In this document: positions 34,502-42,689 of the stretch, piece after piece
Position numbering within the stretch: position 1 is the first letter of the stretch
Layout of the letters: every line of letters starts with the position of its first letter
Source of the DNA: G963556115 sp963677015
GTDB taxonomy: Bacteria; Planctomycetota; SZUA-567
Assembly: GCA_963677015.1 (NCBI GenBank)
Contig: OY781533.1
Coordinates: 372,001-436,000 of the forward strand
Direction of reading: 5' to 3'
Length of the DNA stretch: 64,000 nt
Position numbers and translations under genes: made by a program
The notes under the pieces: model-generated
Seen by the model: only the letters and a program-made list of their open reading frames with translations
Told to the model about the DNA's origin: nothing
The model's database searches: none

Positions 34502-34932
34502 TTTTTTATGTTTTTTCAGTATGTTGTATTCAAATACTATCTGTTTTGCTGCTAGCGGAGTCAATTTGTCATTGCAAATATTCATGTTTTGTTGAAGGAA
34601 TGATAAATTTTATCAGCGGCAGTCTGTCTCTAACAGGCAAGATCGTGTAGTCATTTTGCTGTATAATATATTTTTATAAGAACACTGTTGGTCTCAGGAC
34701 TTACAGTGTTTTTTATTGTTTTACCTGTTGTTAATAGTTTTTTTACAGGGTTTTTGCTAATCTGAAGAAAAAATATGGCTGTTTTCTGATGAAAATACGA
34801 TATATATATGGTGCGTTTTGATTCTGGCGACAGCTATAATTTCTATATGTTCCGGTTATGGCGGCTTGATTTGGAGGCATTGTTTATTATAATCTTATAG
34901 ATTGGAATTGTTCTTGGAGGATAAAACCTGTA
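34502..34932. other. Intergenic region with an isolated terminator
   Basis: The gap holds a terminator at 34681-34716, about 180 bases after the kinase stop. It either ends a long 3' UTR or closes an unseen small RNA. A -10-like TATAAT lies at 34835-34840, upstream of the lipoprotein gene. No other feature was recognised. Confidence 0.5.
34681..34716 (+). terminator. Rho-independent terminator
   Basis: AACACTGT (34681-34688) pairs with ACAGTGTT (34703-34710), followed by TTTTATT. Confidence 0.82.
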
Positions 34933-35628
34933 ATGTGGAATAAAATAAATAAGAGTAACCTATCATTGCTCGCGCTTTTTCTGATTTTCCTGCTGCCTGG
35001 GTGTTCAACTGCGGTTGGCCCGAGGTACTGGTGGGATGACCAGACCAAGAAGGAGCTGCCGGATGATTATATGCTTCCTGAGTCACCACCTGAATATCCG
35101 GTGCCTGATGATCCGGCTCCTTTTGTTCCAAAGGATTTGCCGGAGGATGAGGTACAGCAGGCAACTATGGAGGAGAAGGCACAGATTGAACTGGGTATAC
35201 CTCGTAGTGGTGTTCCTGATCCGTTGACCAATCGAGTCGTAGTGCCGGCGGAAAAGTATGTTGATTATAACCTTCCTGAAGATCAGAATGAAGAAGAGCT
35301 TGATGCTGTAGCAGAGGGTGTCGCTGAAAGTGAAGAAAGCTTCTCTGAGGCTGAAGCTGATGCACAGGCTGAAGATGAGTTTGCAGTCGAGGCTGAGTCT
35401 GTTGATGACTCAAAAGAGGCGAAAAATTTCATAGATGAGATGAACGAGGACTATAATTATAATTTTGATGAGCCTGCAGATGAGGCTAATTATAATTATA
35501 AGGATGACCCGACACCGGCGGATTCCACTTATGAAAAAGAAGAGGTTATTACCGATACTGCTGATAAGCTTGACCAAATTGAAGGTGAGGAAGAACCGCC
35601 GCTATTTGAACCTGGAGTTGCTCCGTAG
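34933..35628 (+). CDS. Highly acidic predicted lipoprotein
   Basis: A hydrophobic signal (about 10-21) ends in LLPGC with Cys24. The mature protein is Pro-rich at first (LPESPPEYPVPDDPAPF) and then strongly acidic: residues about 115-225 are mainly Glu, Asp and Ala, with Tyr-Asn repeats (YNYNF, NYNYK). It is probably disordered and anchored at the cell surface or in the periplasm. No domain or homologous family is recognised. It is followed by a strong terminator and is monocistronic. Confidence 0.72.
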   Translation: MWNKINKSNLSLLALFLIFLLPGCSTAVGPRYWWDDQTKKELPDDYMLPESPPEYPVPDDPAPFVPKDLPEDEVQQATMEEKAQIELGIPRSGVPDPLTNRVVVPAEKYVDYNLPEDQNEEELDAVAEGVAESEESFSEAEADAQAEDEFAVEAESVDDSKEAKNFIDEMNEDYNYNFDEPADEANYNYKDDPTPADSTYEKEEVITDTADKLDQIEGEEEPPLFEPGVAP

Positions 35629-35953
35629 TTGAATAGCTGATTATAATTTTAGTTAATGTATGCCAGTTACAGCTGTATGCTGTAACTGGTTTTTTTTATG
35701 GTAATTGTTATAAATTGTGTATTTCACGAGAAAAAAAGTAGTGATAAAAAGATGCTGTAAATACGAGTATATTATTGAATTGTAATGATTATTTTTGACT
35801 TGTAAGGCGCAGGATTATGCTATTGTTTTTTGTAATGTTCTTTAATGAAAATAATCGTAAAAAAAGAGGTGCAAATTGCTCTGAAAAGAGTATTATGCCG
35901 GAATAGAGCCCGGTATTTTCGGGAAATTTTAAACATACTGGAAAGAGAGTATT
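35629..35953. other. Intergenic region with terminator and mini-ORF leader
   Basis: After the terminator at 35663-35698 the region is AT-rich up to a structured leader. The leader contains a copy of the downstream start region (35881-35897) opening a three-codon ORF (ATG CCG GAA TAG, 35895-35906) and a small hairpin, CCCG...CGGG. Confidence 0.5.
35663..35698 (+). terminator. Rho-independent terminator
   Basis: CCAGTTACAGC (35663-35673) pairs with GCTGTAACTGG (35679-35689), then eight or more T. Confidence 0.93.
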
Positions 35954-37402
35954 ATGAATGGCCTTATAGTTGTTGATGAAGTATCTGAATTATGTAATGA
36001 GGGCAGCTGGAATATAATATCGTTTGATACTTATCTGCGGGAGCACCCAAAGAAGAATCAGGGGAAATTGTGGGTAATAAATATCTGTGACACTGAGCAG
36101 TATCTTAGCCGGGGTTATTACTGTTCGCTGCTTGCTGAAGCGCGTAATCATGTTGTTATACCGAGCGTTAAGACTATTAATGAGATGCGTGGAGGGATCA
36201 AGATTCTGTTGTCGGCTAATCTCTGTTCGAGTCGCGAAATGAACTGGATACAGAAGCAGAAAGAGATAGATAATATTTATATTCTCTGTGGTGAGTGCAC
36301 GGAACCGGCGCTTGATAGAATGTCGCGGCAAATATTCAAGCAATACCCGACACCGGTCATAAGAATGAGTCTGGATAAAAAGTCAATGGTTTTGAGTTTG
36401 GAGCGCCTGTCGTTAAAGGATCTGGATCTTGAGCTTCAGCAAATATTTATTGAGAAATTGACAAACTATCATTTCCCAATCTGGAAGGGTGCGTCTAATA
36501 GTAAAAAATATCGCTGGGAAATGGCTATTCTGGTAAACCACGAGGAAAAACTGCCTCCAAGTGATAAAAGAGCGGTTGAATATTTTGTTAAGGCGGCTTC
36601 GAAATATGGCATTAGGGCAGATGTAGTTGAGAACAATGATCTACTCAATCTCAAACAGTATGATGCGTTGTTTATTCGTGAATCAACAGCAATTGATCAC
36701 TATACCTATCAACTGGCTACAGAAGCTGAAAGACTTGGTCTGTTTGTGATTGATGATTCGACCTCGATTTTGAGATGTTGTAATAAGATATTTTTGCATG
36801 ATGCATTTACTTATAATAATGTTCCTACTTTGAAAACCAGAATTGTAAGTAAATTCAGTGAGTCATATATTGAGGAGATTGAAGGTGATTTCGAATATCC
36901 GTTTGTGATTAAAAAACCTGAAAGCTCTTTTTCTCAGGGAGTGTATAAAGTCGAGAATCGGGGGCAGCTTGAAGAGAGGCTGGAGCTGGTGTTTGCTGAA
37001 TCTTCGCTGGCGCTTATTCAGGAGTTTATGTATACCGAGTATGACTGGCGAATTGGGGTGCTCAACGGGCGGGCCATCTATGCCTGCCGGTATTATATGG
37101 CGCGTAATCACTGGCAGATTTATAATCACGGCCGTAAACGTAATTCTGCGGGTGACTTTGACTGTCTGCCGACATTTGAAGTACCGAAATATGTCCTCAA
37201 TGCGAGTCTGCAGGCCTGTAAGGTTATAGGTAAGGGTCTGTACGGGGTCGATGTAAAGGTAAAGAATAATCACGCGTATGTAATTGAGGTTAATGATAAC
37301 CCGAATATTGATTCAGGAATTGAGGATAAATATTTAGGGCAGGAACTTTATATGCTGGTTATGGCGGAGTTTTTCAACCGTCTTGAGTCACGGGGAAAGT
37401 AG
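35954..37402 (+). CDS. RLAN-domain RimK-like ATP-grasp ligase
   Basis: The 482-residue protein joins an N-terminal RimK-like ATP-grasp N-terminal (RLAN) region (about 1-185; ISFDTYLRE, LWVINICDTEQYLSRGYYCSLLAEARNHVVIPS) to a RimK-type ATP-grasp domain (about 195-480). Visible ATP-grasp parts are the ATP lysine in YPFVIKKPESSFSQGVY, WRIGVLNGRAIYACRYYM and the Mg-binding IEVNDNPNIDSG. Such enzymes ligate amino acids to carboxyl groups. A GNAT gene follows with no gap. RLAN/ATP-grasp plus GNAT pairs are a known genomic theme with an unknown product. Confidence 0.88.
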   Translation: MNGLIVVDEVSELCNEGSWNIISFDTYLREHPKKNQGKLWVINICDTEQYLSRGYYCSLLAEARNHVVIPSVKTINEMRGGIKILLSANLCSSREMNWIQKQKEIDNIYILCGECTEPALDRMSRQIFKQYPTPVIRMSLDKKSMVLSLERLSLKDLDLELQQIFIEKLTNYHFPIWKGASNSKKYRWEMAILVNHEEKLPPSDKRAVEYFVKAASKYGIRADVVENNDLLNLKQYDALFIRESTAIDHYTYQLATEAERLGLFVIDDSTSILRCCNKIFLHDAFTYNNVPTLKTRIVSKFSESYIEEIEGDFEYPFVIKKPESSFSQGVYKVENRGQLEERLELVFAESSLALIQEFMYTEYDWRIGVLNGRAIYACRYYMARNHWQIYNHGRKRNSAGDFDCLPTFEVPKYVLNASLQACKVIGKGLYGVDVKVKNNHAYVIEVNDNPNIDSGIEDKYLGQELYMLVMAEFFNRLESRGK

Positions 37403-37858
37403 ATGCCGTTTTCTTCTGTACGTAAAGCTCAGCTAATGGATATCCCTCAGCTTTTGCAGATTGAGGAGATTTGTTTTATCAGTGACAGGATAAACCGGCG
37501 GCAGTTTCGCTATCTGTTAAACCGGGCAAAGGCGGTTGTACAGGTTATTGAGTCCGGTGACGGGGCTAATATTGCCGGATATGGTGTCTGCTTTATTCCT
37601 GGGAGACGTAAGACCGCCAGATTGTATTCATTGGCTGTCTTGCCTGAATTTCGTGGAAACGGCTTTGCCGGCAGATTGTTGACTGCACTTCTGGGGCAGT
37701 TACGGGATAGGGGGTTTCATTTCTGTAATCTGGAGGTTAGAAAAGCGGATAATATTGTCCAGAATTTATATATCAAGCATGGATTTAAAGCGGTAGCTGA
37801 AATTACAGGGTATTATGAGGATGGAGCCGACGCTATACGCATGCGTAAAGAGTTGTAA
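37403..37858 (+). CDS. GNAT acetyltransferase paired with ATP-grasp ligase
   Basis: The 151-residue protein has the GNAT acetyl-CoA pyrophosphate loop in LPEFRGNGFAGRLL (R-x-x-G-x-A pattern) after strand RLYSLAV. Its C-terminal half, FCNLEVRKADNIVQNLYIKHGF, is the RimI-like region. It starts immediately after the ATP-grasp stop (TAG ATG), which implies coupled expression. It probably acetylates an amine of the ligase product or substrate, but no substrate can be assigned. Confidence 0.88.
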   Translation: MPFSSVRKAQLMDIPQLLQIEEICFISDRINRRQFRYLLNRAKAVVQVIESGDGANIAGYGVCFIPGRRKTARLYSLAVLPEFRGNGFAGRLLTALLGQLRDRGFHFCNLEVRKADNIVQNLYIKHGFKAVAEITGYYEDGADAIRMRKEL

Positions 37859-37964
37859 TTATATGCAGCGGTATTAATTGTTTTCAGGTTTAGCTGATAA
37901 ATAGTGGTAGCTGATTATAAGATGTGTTTTGGCAGAAATATAAATGAAGGCGGAGATTTTAAAA

Positions 37965-38042
37965 TGGTCGGGGAGACAGGATTTGAACCTGCGGCCTGCT
38001 GCTCCCAAAGCAGCCGCGCTAGCCAAGCTGCGCCACTCCCCG
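37965..38042 (-). tRNA. tRNA-Pro (anticodon TGG)
   Basis: On the minus strand the 78 bases start with acceptor strand CGGGGAG (38042-38036), which pairs with CTCCCCG, then discriminator A and an encoded CCA (37967-37965). The anticodon loop reads TTTGGGA, anticodon TGG. The T-arm has GGTTCAAATCC. All four stems can be drawn. Confidence 0.96.
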
Positions 38043-38584
38043 AATCAGTATTTTATTATAATCTAGCTAAATTCAACATTTATTCAAGGGGTAATATAAT
38101 TTAATTTTATTTTGCCGTCTGCTGCCGGTCATTCAGGGATTTTTTTAGCTGTTATGTATAATAAATACATTTTGGTGTGTTTATATAACTCTTTATTTTT
38201 TGAGTTGTTGCGGGTTGAATGATGGTTTTGCTGAAAATATAGAGGTTATGGATTGAGTATTTAGTTTATATGTTTTGAATCAGAATGTATTGTGATAGTG
38301 AATAAGTATTTTGATAGAACAGTTAGGCATATGTTATTGTTTTTTTATATTTTTATTTGGAATATTTTTTTCTGGAAGAAAAAAATAAATTAAAGTATAC
38401 TTAGATTAATGCAACTGAATTTTGTTATGTTTGTTTAGTTGTATAATTGTATACATTTTCTCTTAGATTATTTTTTGTATGAAATGTATCAATTGAAGTA
38501 CTGTGCGGATCTGACGTTGGTCTCTTGCGGCCGGATCATAGTGTGTGACAAAGAGAATGGTATTTTGTTTGTAAGGAGGTTGCT
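38043..38584. other. AT-rich region containing the csp promoter and leader
   Basis: The 540-base gap should hold the tRNA-Pro promoter (minus strand) and the cold-shock gene promoter. A TATAAT at 38442-38447 is the best -10 on the plus strand, though its -35 is poor. It would give a leader of about 130 bases, as is common for cold-shock mRNAs. The stretch 38330-38400 is almost pure A/T. No ORF of note. Confidence 0.5.
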
Positions 38585-38791
38585 GTGGCTACTGGTACAG
38601 TAAAATGGTTTAGCAATCAGAAGGGGTATGGTTTTATTACACCTGACGATGGCGGGGATGATTTGTTTGTGCATTTTTCAAATATTATCGCTGAGGGGTA
38701 TAAATCTCTCAAAGATGATCAGAAGGTGATGTTCGTGCCGGGGATGGGGAAAAAAGGCCCAGAAGCTACCGAAGTGAAGGTTGCTGAATAA
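38585..38791 (+). CDS. Cold-shock domain protein
   Basis: The 68-residue CspA-type protein binds single-stranded nucleic acid. RNP1 (KGYGFIT) and RNP2 (DLFVHFS) are intact, after the TGTVKWF start. The first codon is GTG at 38585 with AAGGAGG immediately upstream (38573-38579). The gene is monocistronic. Confidence 0.96.
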   Translation: MATGTVKWFSNQKGYGFITPDDGGDDLFVHFSNIIAEGYKSLKDDQKVMFVPGMGKKGPEATEVKVAE

Positions 38792-38816
38792 AAAATCATC
38801 GACATTTTACGTTGCA

Positions 38817-38845
38817 GGCCGGTTCAGTTGAACCGGCCTTTAAAT
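38817..38845 (+). terminator. Rho-independent terminator after the csp gene
   Basis: GGCCGGTT (38817-38824) pairs with AACCGGCC (38831-38838), then TTTAAATTT. Confidence 0.85.
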
Positions 38846-38912
38846 TTGGTTTTATAATATTTAAGTTATTGTATTTTTCAGCCGGTATAGCTGGGCTGAA
38901 TTTCAACGCTGA

Positions 38913-40589
38913 TTAACGCTCTTTGCGCAGTTCATTATAAAACATATTGCTACTGGCGCCACCGAAAGAAATTCCCAGTGCTACAGCTTCAGATATTTCC
39001 GCATTGCTGGCTCCAAATTTGCGCGCGGCTGCAGTATTTATTTTGATGCATTCGCCGCATTTGTGTGAAACCGATAGCGCAAGCGCTATCAGCTTTTTGT
39101 CCTTTTCAGGAATGGATCCGGCTTTATTGACAGCACCCATGTAGCTGCTGAATTCAATGGTGTTTGCCGGTGCCGGCAGTTCATTGGATTGATCGGCTTT
39201 GTTATCTGCAGCAGCTGAGCAGCAGCATGACTCTTCTGCGGGGGCAGGTTCCGGAGTACAGCAGCAGTCCGACGTCGTCTGTGGTCTTTGTTCTACTTCA
39301 GCCGGCTTCGGGTTTGCAGTTGAGCAGCAGCAGCTTGCCGCGGCCGCTTGGGGTTTGGCGGCAGGATTCTGTTTTTTGCCGGTAATACTTCGTGAGCCGA
39401 AAAGCTCAACTTTTCCGGCAGTTGAGTCATCTGCTACTTCACCGATACAGATGGCATTTATTCCGTTATCTTTTAGGTAACCGGTGTAGCGCTCACGCTC
39501 TTCAGGTGCAATGGCTATGAGTAAGCCGCCGCTGGTCTCCGGGGAGTAGAGTATATTCTGCTCCGCTTCGGTCAGTTCTCCATAATCAATAAAATCTTCT
39601 GAAGCTTCACGGTTGCGTTCAACAGCACCGGGGAAGGCATCCAGTCTGGCCAGTCGTTCAACCGCCGAGAATAGCGGAACCTTGTTGAAGTTCAGGGTTA
39701 TTTTTTTGTTGCTGCCACGAGCCATCTCGACCAGATGCCCCAGCAGGCTGAAACCGGTGACATCTGTCGCTGCGTGTACGGAAAAATCAGGCATTGCTTC
39801 GCCGGCAATACGGTTCAGGGTGGTCATGGCGCCGATTACTTCCGTGACTTCGTCTTCTGCTGTCTGGTTTATCTGTTGCCCAAACAGGACTATACCGCCG
39901 CCTATTGGTTTGGTCAGCAGCAGCAGATCTCCGGTCTTCGCTCCGGTGTTGGCTATTATTCTTTCCGGATCGATACTGCCGAGTACCGCATAACCGCATT
40001 TTATCTCACTATCGTTGATGCTATGTCCGCCAATAGCTCTGACTCCGGCTTCGGCTAGTTTATCAGCTCCTCCCTGCAGCATCGCTTTCATTGCAGTTTC
40101 CGGGAGGCTGTAAATAGGAAAGCCGATAATTGAGAGTGCTGTCTCGGCACTGCCGCCCATGGCGTAGACATCGCTGAGACTATTGGCTGCGGCTATCATG
40201 CCGAAGGTATAAGGATCATCCACTGAAGGCGCAAAGACATCAACGGTCATGACACTGGCGTTTTTGTTGCCTGCCAGTGCTATTACTCCGGCATCATCAC
40301 TGCTTTCGGTGCCGATAATAACTCGTGGGTCACTGTAACCCTGCAGACCGGAAATGACAGATTCAAGATATTTTTTGGGAACCTTTGATGCGCAACCGAC
40401 AGCTCGTACATGTTTGGTGAGTTTTATCTCACCACTGGCAATTTCTTCACGTTCGCCGGCACATTCGCAGATGTTTTTTTCTTTGAAAAGCGGGCAGGGG
40501 CAGGGTTTGTTCGGGTCGCAGACACAATGCCCGAGTTTGATTGAGCGTGACATTATTCGCTGGCGTTTTTCAAGAGCGGCGCTATCCAT
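38913..40589 (-). CDS. selD: Selenophosphate synthetase fused to Cys clusters and a CMD domain
   Basis: Residues 1-50 hold six Cys (22, 24, 30, 32, 41, 43) in a GHCVCDP...CPCP...CECAG pattern. Residues about 57-400 are SelD: active-site Cys66 and Lys69 in AVGCASKV, SSDDAGVIAL, TVDVFAPSVDDPYTFG, ATDVTGFSLLGHL and SPETSGGLL. Three CCC triplets at 420-422, 442-444 and 455-457 lie in a Pro/Ala/Glu-rich linker. Residues 476-558 are a carboxymuconolactone decarboxylase/AhpD-like domain with CGEC (511-514). SelD makes selenophosphate from selenide and ATP. The fusion suggests one polypeptide for handling selenide or a similar soft element. GAGGAG precedes the ATG. aroQ is 13 bases upstream. Confidence 0.93.
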   Translation of the reverse strand: MDSAALEKRQRIMSRSIKLGHCVCDPNKPCPCPLFKEKNICECAGEREEIASGEIKLTKHVRAVGCASKVPKKYLESVISGLQGYSDPRVIIGTESSDDAGVIALAGNKNASVMTVDVFAPSVDDPYTFGMIAAANSLSDVYAMGGSAETALSIIGFPIYSLPETAMKAMLQGGADKLAEAGVRAIGGHSINDSEIKCGYAVLGSIDPERIIANTGAKTGDLLLLTKPIGGGIVLFGQQINQTAEDEVTEVIGAMTTLNRIAGEAMPDFSVHAATDVTGFSLLGHLVEMARGSNKKITLNFNKVPLFSAVERLARLDAFPGAVERNREASEDFIDYGELTEAEQNILYSPETSGGLLIAIAPEERERYTGYLKDNGINAICIGEVADDSTAGKVELFGSRSITGKKQNPAAKPQAAAASCCCSTANPKPAEVEQRPQTTSDCCCTPEPAPAEESCCCSAAADNKADQSNELPAPANTIEFSSYMGAVNKAGSIPEKDKKLIALALSVSHKCGECIKINTAAARKFGASNAEISEAVALGISFGGASSNMFYNELRKER

Positions 40590-40602
40590 ATTGAACTCCT
40601 CT

Positions 40603-41034
40603 TTATTTATTAAGAATAAAATATTGCAGAGCCAGATCGTAGGATAGTGAACCGAAGCCGCAGATCACACCTTTGCAGGCTGGTGATATCATTGATTTGT
40701 GTCTGAACTCCTCACGGGTATGAACGTTGCTCAGGTGTACTTCGATTGCCGGCAGGCAGACCCCTTTGATCGCATCATGGAGTGCGATGCTGGTGTGAGT
40801 ATACGCGGCGGCATTGATGATTACTCCCGAATGACCGTCGCGCTGGGCGTGATGGATGGCATCAATCAGTTCTCCTTCAGAATTTGACTGGAAGAAGCTC
40901 AGCTCTATACCTGCGGCTGTGGCGGTAAGTCTCAGGCGTTTATTTATATCGTCAAGAGTTTCGGAACCGTAAATTTCCGGTTCTCTGGTGCCCAGGAGAT
41001 TCAAGTTAGGCCCATTTAAAACTGAGAGTTTCAT
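40603..41034 (-). CDS. aroQ: Type II 3-dehydroquinate dehydratase
   Basis: AroQ dehydrates 3-dehydroquinate in the shikimate pathway. NGPNLNLLGTREPEIYG with the catalytic Arg and Tyr, FFQSNSEGELIDAIH, INAAAYTHTS, EVHLSNVHTREEFRHKS and GVICGFG are all present. The 143 residues are normal. It is the first gene of a short minus-strand operon with selD and is separated from the hexuronate operon by a hairpin at 41121-41160. Confidence 0.95.
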   Translation of the reverse strand: MKLSVLNGPNLNLLGTREPEIYGSETLDDINKRLRLTATAAGIELSFFQSNSEGELIDAIHHAQRDGHSGVIINAAAYTHTSIALHDAIKGVCLPAIEVHLSNVHTREEFRHKSMISPACKGVICGFGSLSYDLALQYFILNK

Positions 41035-41120
41035 TATCTGCTCCTTTTAGGGGTATAACAGGTTGATAAATGTCAATATTATACAGTTGCAGACAGGGTT
41101 TGCCAGTAATTTTTTAAGAA

Positions 41121-41160
41121 CAGGCCTGCTGTCGGCGATCATATGCCAACAACAGGTCTG
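41121..41160 (-). terminator. Hairpin at the end of the hexuronate operon
   Basis: CAGGCCTGCTGTCGGC (41121-41136) pairs with GCCAACAACAGGTCTG (41145-41160) with three wobble-type mismatches. In the minus direction the following bases are TTCTTAAAAAATT, a weak U-tract, so it may protect the 3' end as much as terminate. Confidence 0.6.
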
Positions 41161-41186
41161 CATGGTAGAGGATCTTTTAAATGTCT

Positions 41187-42689
41187 TTAAAGAGTTACTC
41201 CTGATTTGAAAATTGCTATATCACGGAAGTTATTAATTTCGCTTCTGGTCTGGCGCTGCCCTGAAGCGGTCTGAATAATCTGAGTGAGCAGATCTGCGCC
41301 GGCTTGCAGCATACCGGTACCTTCCAGTACTACTCCGGCATTGAAATCTATCCAGTTCTGCTTATGCCGGAAAAGTTCGCTATTGGTTGCAACTTTGAGG
41401 CAGGGAACAGCTGAACCCAGCGGGGTGCCACGACCGGTGGTAAAGAGAATGATATGTACGCCGGCAGCAGCGAGGTTGGTTACTGCTACGATATCATTTC
41501 CCGGTCCGTTCAGCAGGCTAAGGCCGTTTTTGCTTATTCGTTCACCGTAGTCGAGTACATCCACGATCGGTGCCCGACCGCCTTTCTGTACACAACCGAG
41601 TGATTTCTCTTCGAGGGTGGTAATACCGCCTTTGCGGTTCCCGGGAGATGGGTTTTCAGAAACCGGTTCACCGTGGGCAATAAAATAATCCCGGAAGTCA
41701 TTGATCATTTTTACCGCTTTATTACAGATGTCGCGGTCTTTACAACGGGGCAGGAATTCAGCTTCGGCACCGAATATCTCGGGTATTTCCGTAAGGGCGA
41801 CGGAGCCTCCAGCGTTGACTATCAGTTCTGATACTACGCCTATCAGCGGATTAGCGCTAAGGCCGGAGAAGGCGTCGGAACCACCGCACTTCAGGCCTAC
41901 ACGCAGCAGGCTCAGCGGCAGTTCTTCCCGTCTGGCTTCAGCGGCAGTTGCGGCAAGTTCTGCAATGATATCAGCTGCCGCAGTGTACTCGTCCTCAACC
42001 TCCTGCGCAATGAGAAAACGTACACGCTGTGAATCATAATCACCAAGCAGCTCTTTAAAATCACTGACCTGATTGTTTTCACAGCCAAGTCCCAGTACCA
42101 GAACTCCGGCGGCATTCGGATGCCTGACCAGACCGGCGAGTATGCTGCGGGTGCGCTCGTGATCGCCTCCGAGCTGTGAACAGCCATAGGGGTGCTCAAA
42201 AGCGTAACAGCCGTCAATACCATCTGGGAGAGTACCGTCGGTATTTCTGGCGATGTTACGGGCGGTAGCGTTTACACAACCGACTGTCGGGATAATCCAT
42301 ATTTCATTGCGGATACCTATTTCTCCGTTACTGCGGCGGTAGCCTTTGAAAACAGCGTCGTTAAAGCTGTTGTTGTCGCTGATATCCGGATGTGTGAGCT
42401 CCGGGCTGTGGGCAAAACTTCCGGAGAGTGCGGTCTTGGCATTATGTTCATGAACCCAGTCGCCCGCTGTAATGACAGCTTTTGACTGACCGATGCGGAA
42501 ACCATATTTAATGATATCTGCTCCGCAGGCTATATCCGTGAGTGCAAATTTGTGTCCAGCTGGTATATCGGCTGTGAGCCGGTATTCATGCTGCTGTACG
42601 GTGACAGTATCACCTTGTTTCAGAGCATTAATTGCAACTGCAACATTGTCAGAGGGGTGTACCTGTAAGACATTGGTAGCGTTACTCAT
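41187..42689 (-). CDS. uxaA: Altronate dehydratase
   Basis: UxaA converts D-altronate to 2-keto-3-deoxygluconate. The 500-residue protein has the N-terminal SAF-like domain (LKQGDTVTVQQHEYRL, GDWVHEHNAKTAL) and the main UxaA domain (GYRRSNGEIGIRNEIWIIPTVGCVN, CYAFEHPYGCSQLGGD, LKCGGSDAFSGLSANPLIG, FTTGRGTPLGSAVPCLKVATNS). The Cys of GLGCENNQ and GLKCGGSD are typical iron-site ligands. It overlaps the uxaB stop by four bases (ATGA). Confidence 0.95.
   Translation of the reverse strand: MSNATNVLQVHPSDNVAVAINALKQGDTVTVQQHEYRLTADIPAGHKFALTDIACGADIIKYGFRIGQSKAVITAGDWVHEHNAKTALSGSFAHSPELTHPDISDNNSFNDAVFKGYRRSNGEIGIRNEIWIIPTVGCVNATARNIARNTDGTLPDGIDGCYAFEHPYGCSQLGGDHERTRSILAGLVRHPNAAGVLVLGLGCENNQVSDFKELLGDYDSQRVRFLIAQEVEDEYTAAADIIAELAATAAEARREELPLSLLRVGLKCGGSDAFSGLSANPLIGVVSELIVNAGGSVALTEIPEIFGAEAEFLPRCKDRDICNKAVKMINDFRDYFIAHGEPVSENPSPGNRKGGITTLEEKSLGCVQKGGRAPIVDVLDYGERISKNGLSLLNGPGNDIVAVTNLAAAGVHIILFTTGRGTPLGSAVPCLKVATNSELFRHKQNWIDFNAGVVLEGTGMLQAGADLLTQIIQTASGQRQTRSEINNFRDIAIFKSGVTL

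Noticed and set aside
35865..35872. AGAGGTGC resembling the start of a lysine riboswitch
   Set aside because: Only about 80 bases remain before the start codon and the other conserved lysine-box elements are missing.
37904..38104. 66-codon plus-strand ORF (reads GETGFEPAACCSQ)
   Set aside because: It is the antisense reading of tRNA-Pro; the GETGFEPA string is a well-known tRNA artefact.
39164..39480. Plus-strand ORFs opposite the CCC-rich part of selD
   Set aside because: They arise from the repetitive Cys and Ala codons on the other strand and have no start signals.
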